A DNA stretch of 6,414 bases, from positions 1-6,414 of the forward strand of contig SKTG01000209.1 in assembly GCA_007118045.1 (NCBI GenBank). Direction: 5' to 3'. Below, in pieces: positions 5,072 to 6,414 of this stretch (its first letter is position 1; every line of letters begins with the position of its first letter). Made by a program: the position numbers and the translations under genes. The DNA is from Nitriliruptoraceae bacterium. Lineage in GTDB: Bacteria; Actinomycetota; Nitriliruptoria; Nitriliruptorales; Nitriliruptoraceae. The notes under the pieces were generated by a model. It had not been told where the DNA came from. It saw only the letters and a list, made by a program, of their open reading frames with translations, and ran no database searches.

Positions 5072-6096
5072 AGCTGGGTGACGTGCTCGTACCGCTCGCC
5101 GGGTCCGAGGACGACCTCGGGGAAGCCGGGGACGTTGATCGCGTCCGGCCAGACCTGCGGTTCCAGGCACAGGCCCGAGAACGGGCCGTAGCGTCGCCCG
5201 TCCCGGCCCGTCAGCGAGGAGGCCAGGTGCTGGCCGGTGTAGAGCTGCAGTCCCGGTTCCGTGGTCGCGAGCTCGAGCCGCCGGCCGCTCGCAGGCGAGA
5301 TGACCTCGGCCGCCGCCCGCAGCGGCCCACGCTGGTGACCGAGCACGTAGTTGTGGTCGAACCCGCGGGCCGGCGTGCCCGCCAGCTCGGCGATCGCCTC
5401 GCGCAGGACCCGGCCCTCGTTCAGGTCGAGCGGTGTGCCGGCGACGTCGTGGAGCTCCCCGGTGGGCAGCAACGCCTCGTCGGTGGCCGTCACCGCGTCC
5501 GCGCGGAGCCGCACCACGTGTCCGTGGACGGTCCCCGACCCGGCGCCATCGAGGTCGAAGTAGGCGTGGTTGGTCAGGTTCACCGGGGTCGGAGCGTCGG
5601 TGGTCGCCACGTAGCGGATCGTGAGCGTGTCACCGTCGAGCGTGTACGAGGCCAGCACGTCGAGCCGCCCCGGGTACCCCTCCTCGCCGTCCGGGGACCG
5701 CAGGCCGAGCGCGACGGCGGTCTCGGTGGCCTCCTCGACGCGCCAGAGACGCCAGCTGAACGCGTGCCCGCCTCCACCGTGGAGATGGTTGGGGCCCTCG
5801 TTGCGTGCCAGCTCGTAGCGGCGACCGTCCAGCTCGAAGGTTGCCCCCGAGATGCGGTTGGCGACCCGTCCCACGGTCGCACCGAGGTAGGCGTTGTCGG
5901 GTCCGAGGTAACCCGCGGCGGCGTCGAAGCCGAGCACGACGTCGGCCGCGTTGCCCGTTCGGTCCGGTGTCCGGAGCCGGACCAGCGTGGCGCCCAGGTC
6001 GCTGACGGCGATGCTCAGCCCCGCCGTCGTGGGGCCCACATCGATCACCCGGGTCGGCTCGCCGGCCGGGGTCGTCCCGAACGGTCGGATCACCAT
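5053..6096 (-). CDS. galM: Aldose 1-epimerase (galactose mutarotase)
   Basis: A cytosolic enzyme of 347 residues that interconverts alpha and beta anomers of galactose, glucose and related aldoses, feeding the Leloir pathway. Family motifs appear in order: GRVANRI (77-83) with a substrate-binding Arg, NHLHGG (103-108, His106), LTNHAYFDL (174-182, His177 as the expected general acid), GFDHNYVL (245-252, Asp247) and LCLEPQVWPDAINVPGFP (309-326, Glu312 as the expected general base). All catalytic positions of the GalM family are present and the length is normal, so it should be active. The start chosen is the ATG at 6096, where family homology begins. Its ATGGTGA overlaps the upstream stop by 7 bases, implying coupled translation. 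An ATG at 6150 would add 18 residues lying entirely inside the upstream gene. No galK or galT is in the window. Confidence 0.95.
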   Translation of the reverse strand: MVIRPFGTTPAGEPTRVIDVGPTTAGLSIAVSDLGATLVRLRTPDRTGNAADVVLGFDAAAGYLGPDNAYLGATVGRVANRISGATFELDGRRYELARNEGPNHLHGGGGHAFSWRLWRVEEATETAVALGLRSPDGEEGYPGRLDVLASYTLDGDTLTIRYVATTDAPTPVNLTNHAYFDLDGAGSGTVHGHVVRLRADAVTATDEALLPTGELHDVAGTPLDLNEGRVLREAIAELAGTPARGFDHNYVLGHQRGPLRAAAEVISPASGRRLELATTEPGLQLYTGQHLASSLTGRDGRRYGPFSGLCLEPQVWPDAINVPGFPEVVLGPGERYEHVTQLRFSTV

Positions 6097-6414
6097 GGCG
6101 CCATCTCGATCAGGGATCCACTCCAACGGTCGTACAGGTCCTGTCCCCACTGCTCGATGCCGAGGCGCCGGAGGAGCTCACGCAGGTCGGCCAGGTCGGG
6201 CGGGAAGGGGACGTCCAGCGTGATGAAGCCGATCACCACCGCGGCGATCACCAGCACGAGCAACACGACGAAGGTCGTCATCAGCGCGCGGAACAGGCGA
6301 CGCAGCGGGGAGCGACGCCGACGCCGACGTCGCCCGGGTTCGGCGCCCGCCCTGTTCCGGCGGCCCCGCGAGCGCGAGCTCCGGCCGTCGTGCGTGCGCT
6401 GGCCGTTGCGGTCC
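6090..6414 (-). CDS. Arg-rich single-pass membrane protein, 5' end outside window
   Basis: The minus-strand frame ending at 6090 is open to the right edge, giving at least 107 residues. The first ATG in it is at 6281, which would make a 63-residue protein, but no Shine-Dalgarno site precedes that ATG. The 44 codons upstream have no stop and high GC at the third position, and encode a Ser/Arg/Gly-rich stretch with a run of seven Arg. This basic stretch sits right before the membrane helix TFVVLLVLVIAAVVIGFITL, as the positive-inside rule predicts for a cytoplasmic N-terminus. I therefore favour a longer gene starting off the window. After the helix comes a short outside segment with an amphipathic helix (about DLADLRELLRRLGIEQW). 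The family is not recognised. Its stop overlaps the mutarotase start, so the two are probably co-translated. Confidence 0.6.
   Translation of the reverse strand, partial: DRNGQRTHDGRSSRSRGRRNRAGAEPGRRRRRRRSPLRRLFRALMTTFVVLLVLVIAAVVIGFITLDVPFPPDLADLRELLRRLGIEQWGQDLYDRWSGSLIEMAPW

Noticed and set aside
4955..5170. N-terminally extended VOC protein from ATG 5170
   Set aside because: The extension overlaps the mutarotase gene, is Arg/Pro-rich and not part of the VOC fold; GTG 4954 has a good ribosome site.
6097..6150. N-terminally extended mutarotase from ATG 6150
   Set aside because: The extra 18 residues lie entirely within the upstream gene's coding sequence and precede the family's usual start; ATG 6096 gives a normal length and a coupled overlap.

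Overview
The window is very GC-rich, with G or C in most third codon positions. It carries a DUF222/13E12-type HNH nuclease tail, a PknB-like Ser/Thr kinase, ATGA start/stop overlaps, and a TAnnnT box about 7 nt before a start codon, as in leaderless mRNAs. Together these point to a chromosomal segment of an actinobacterium, possibly a deep-branching lineage. This placement is an inference; there is no rRNA or other phylogenetic marker here.

Layout, left to right. (1) 1-282 (+): C-terminal end of an HNH endonuclease-like protein with a Gly/His/Asp/Pro repeat tail. It is followed by about 250 bp of non-coding DNA containing a strong hairpin and a probable leaderless promoter. (2) 534-2440 (+): a two-gene unit, a membrane-anchored Ser/Thr kinase (HRD motif altered to NRD) whose stop overlaps the start of a very acidic Pro/Glu-rich lipoprotein. 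(3) 2441-2755: a 315-bp gap. A promoter lies directly after the lipoprotein stop, with a perfect 7+3+7 palindrome (ACTTTGT-GAT-ACAAAGT) over its -10 box, followed by a long (about 280 nt) 5' leader with small repeats. (4) 2756-4439 (+): a three-gene unit with ATGA overlaps: a one-domain winged-helix regulator (HTH_34-like), then two tandem LiaF-like membrane proteins, each with an N-terminal four-helix membrane block and a C-terminal ladder of F-G-D repeats. (5) 4448-6414 (-): a convergent unit, read right to left: the 3' part of an Arg-rich single-pass membrane protein, galactose mutarotase (aldose 1-epimerase, start overlapping the upstream stop), then a VOC/glyoxalase-fold protein.

How the genes may work together (inference). 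The regulator is the obvious candidate to bind the palindrome over its own promoter and so control itself and the two LiaF-like proteins. LiaF-type proteins are known in Firmicutes as membrane-bound modulators of envelope-stress signalling. A transmembrane kinase and surface lipoprotein immediately upstream, with no visible terminator between the units, suggest a small envelope-sensing island. No link between kinase and regulator is shown by sequence alone. The minus-strand genes look like ordinary metabolism (hexose anomer interconversion plus an uncharacterised metal-dependent VOC enzyme) and are probably unrelated.

No tRNA, rRNA, insertion sequence, CRISPR array or phage gene was seen.
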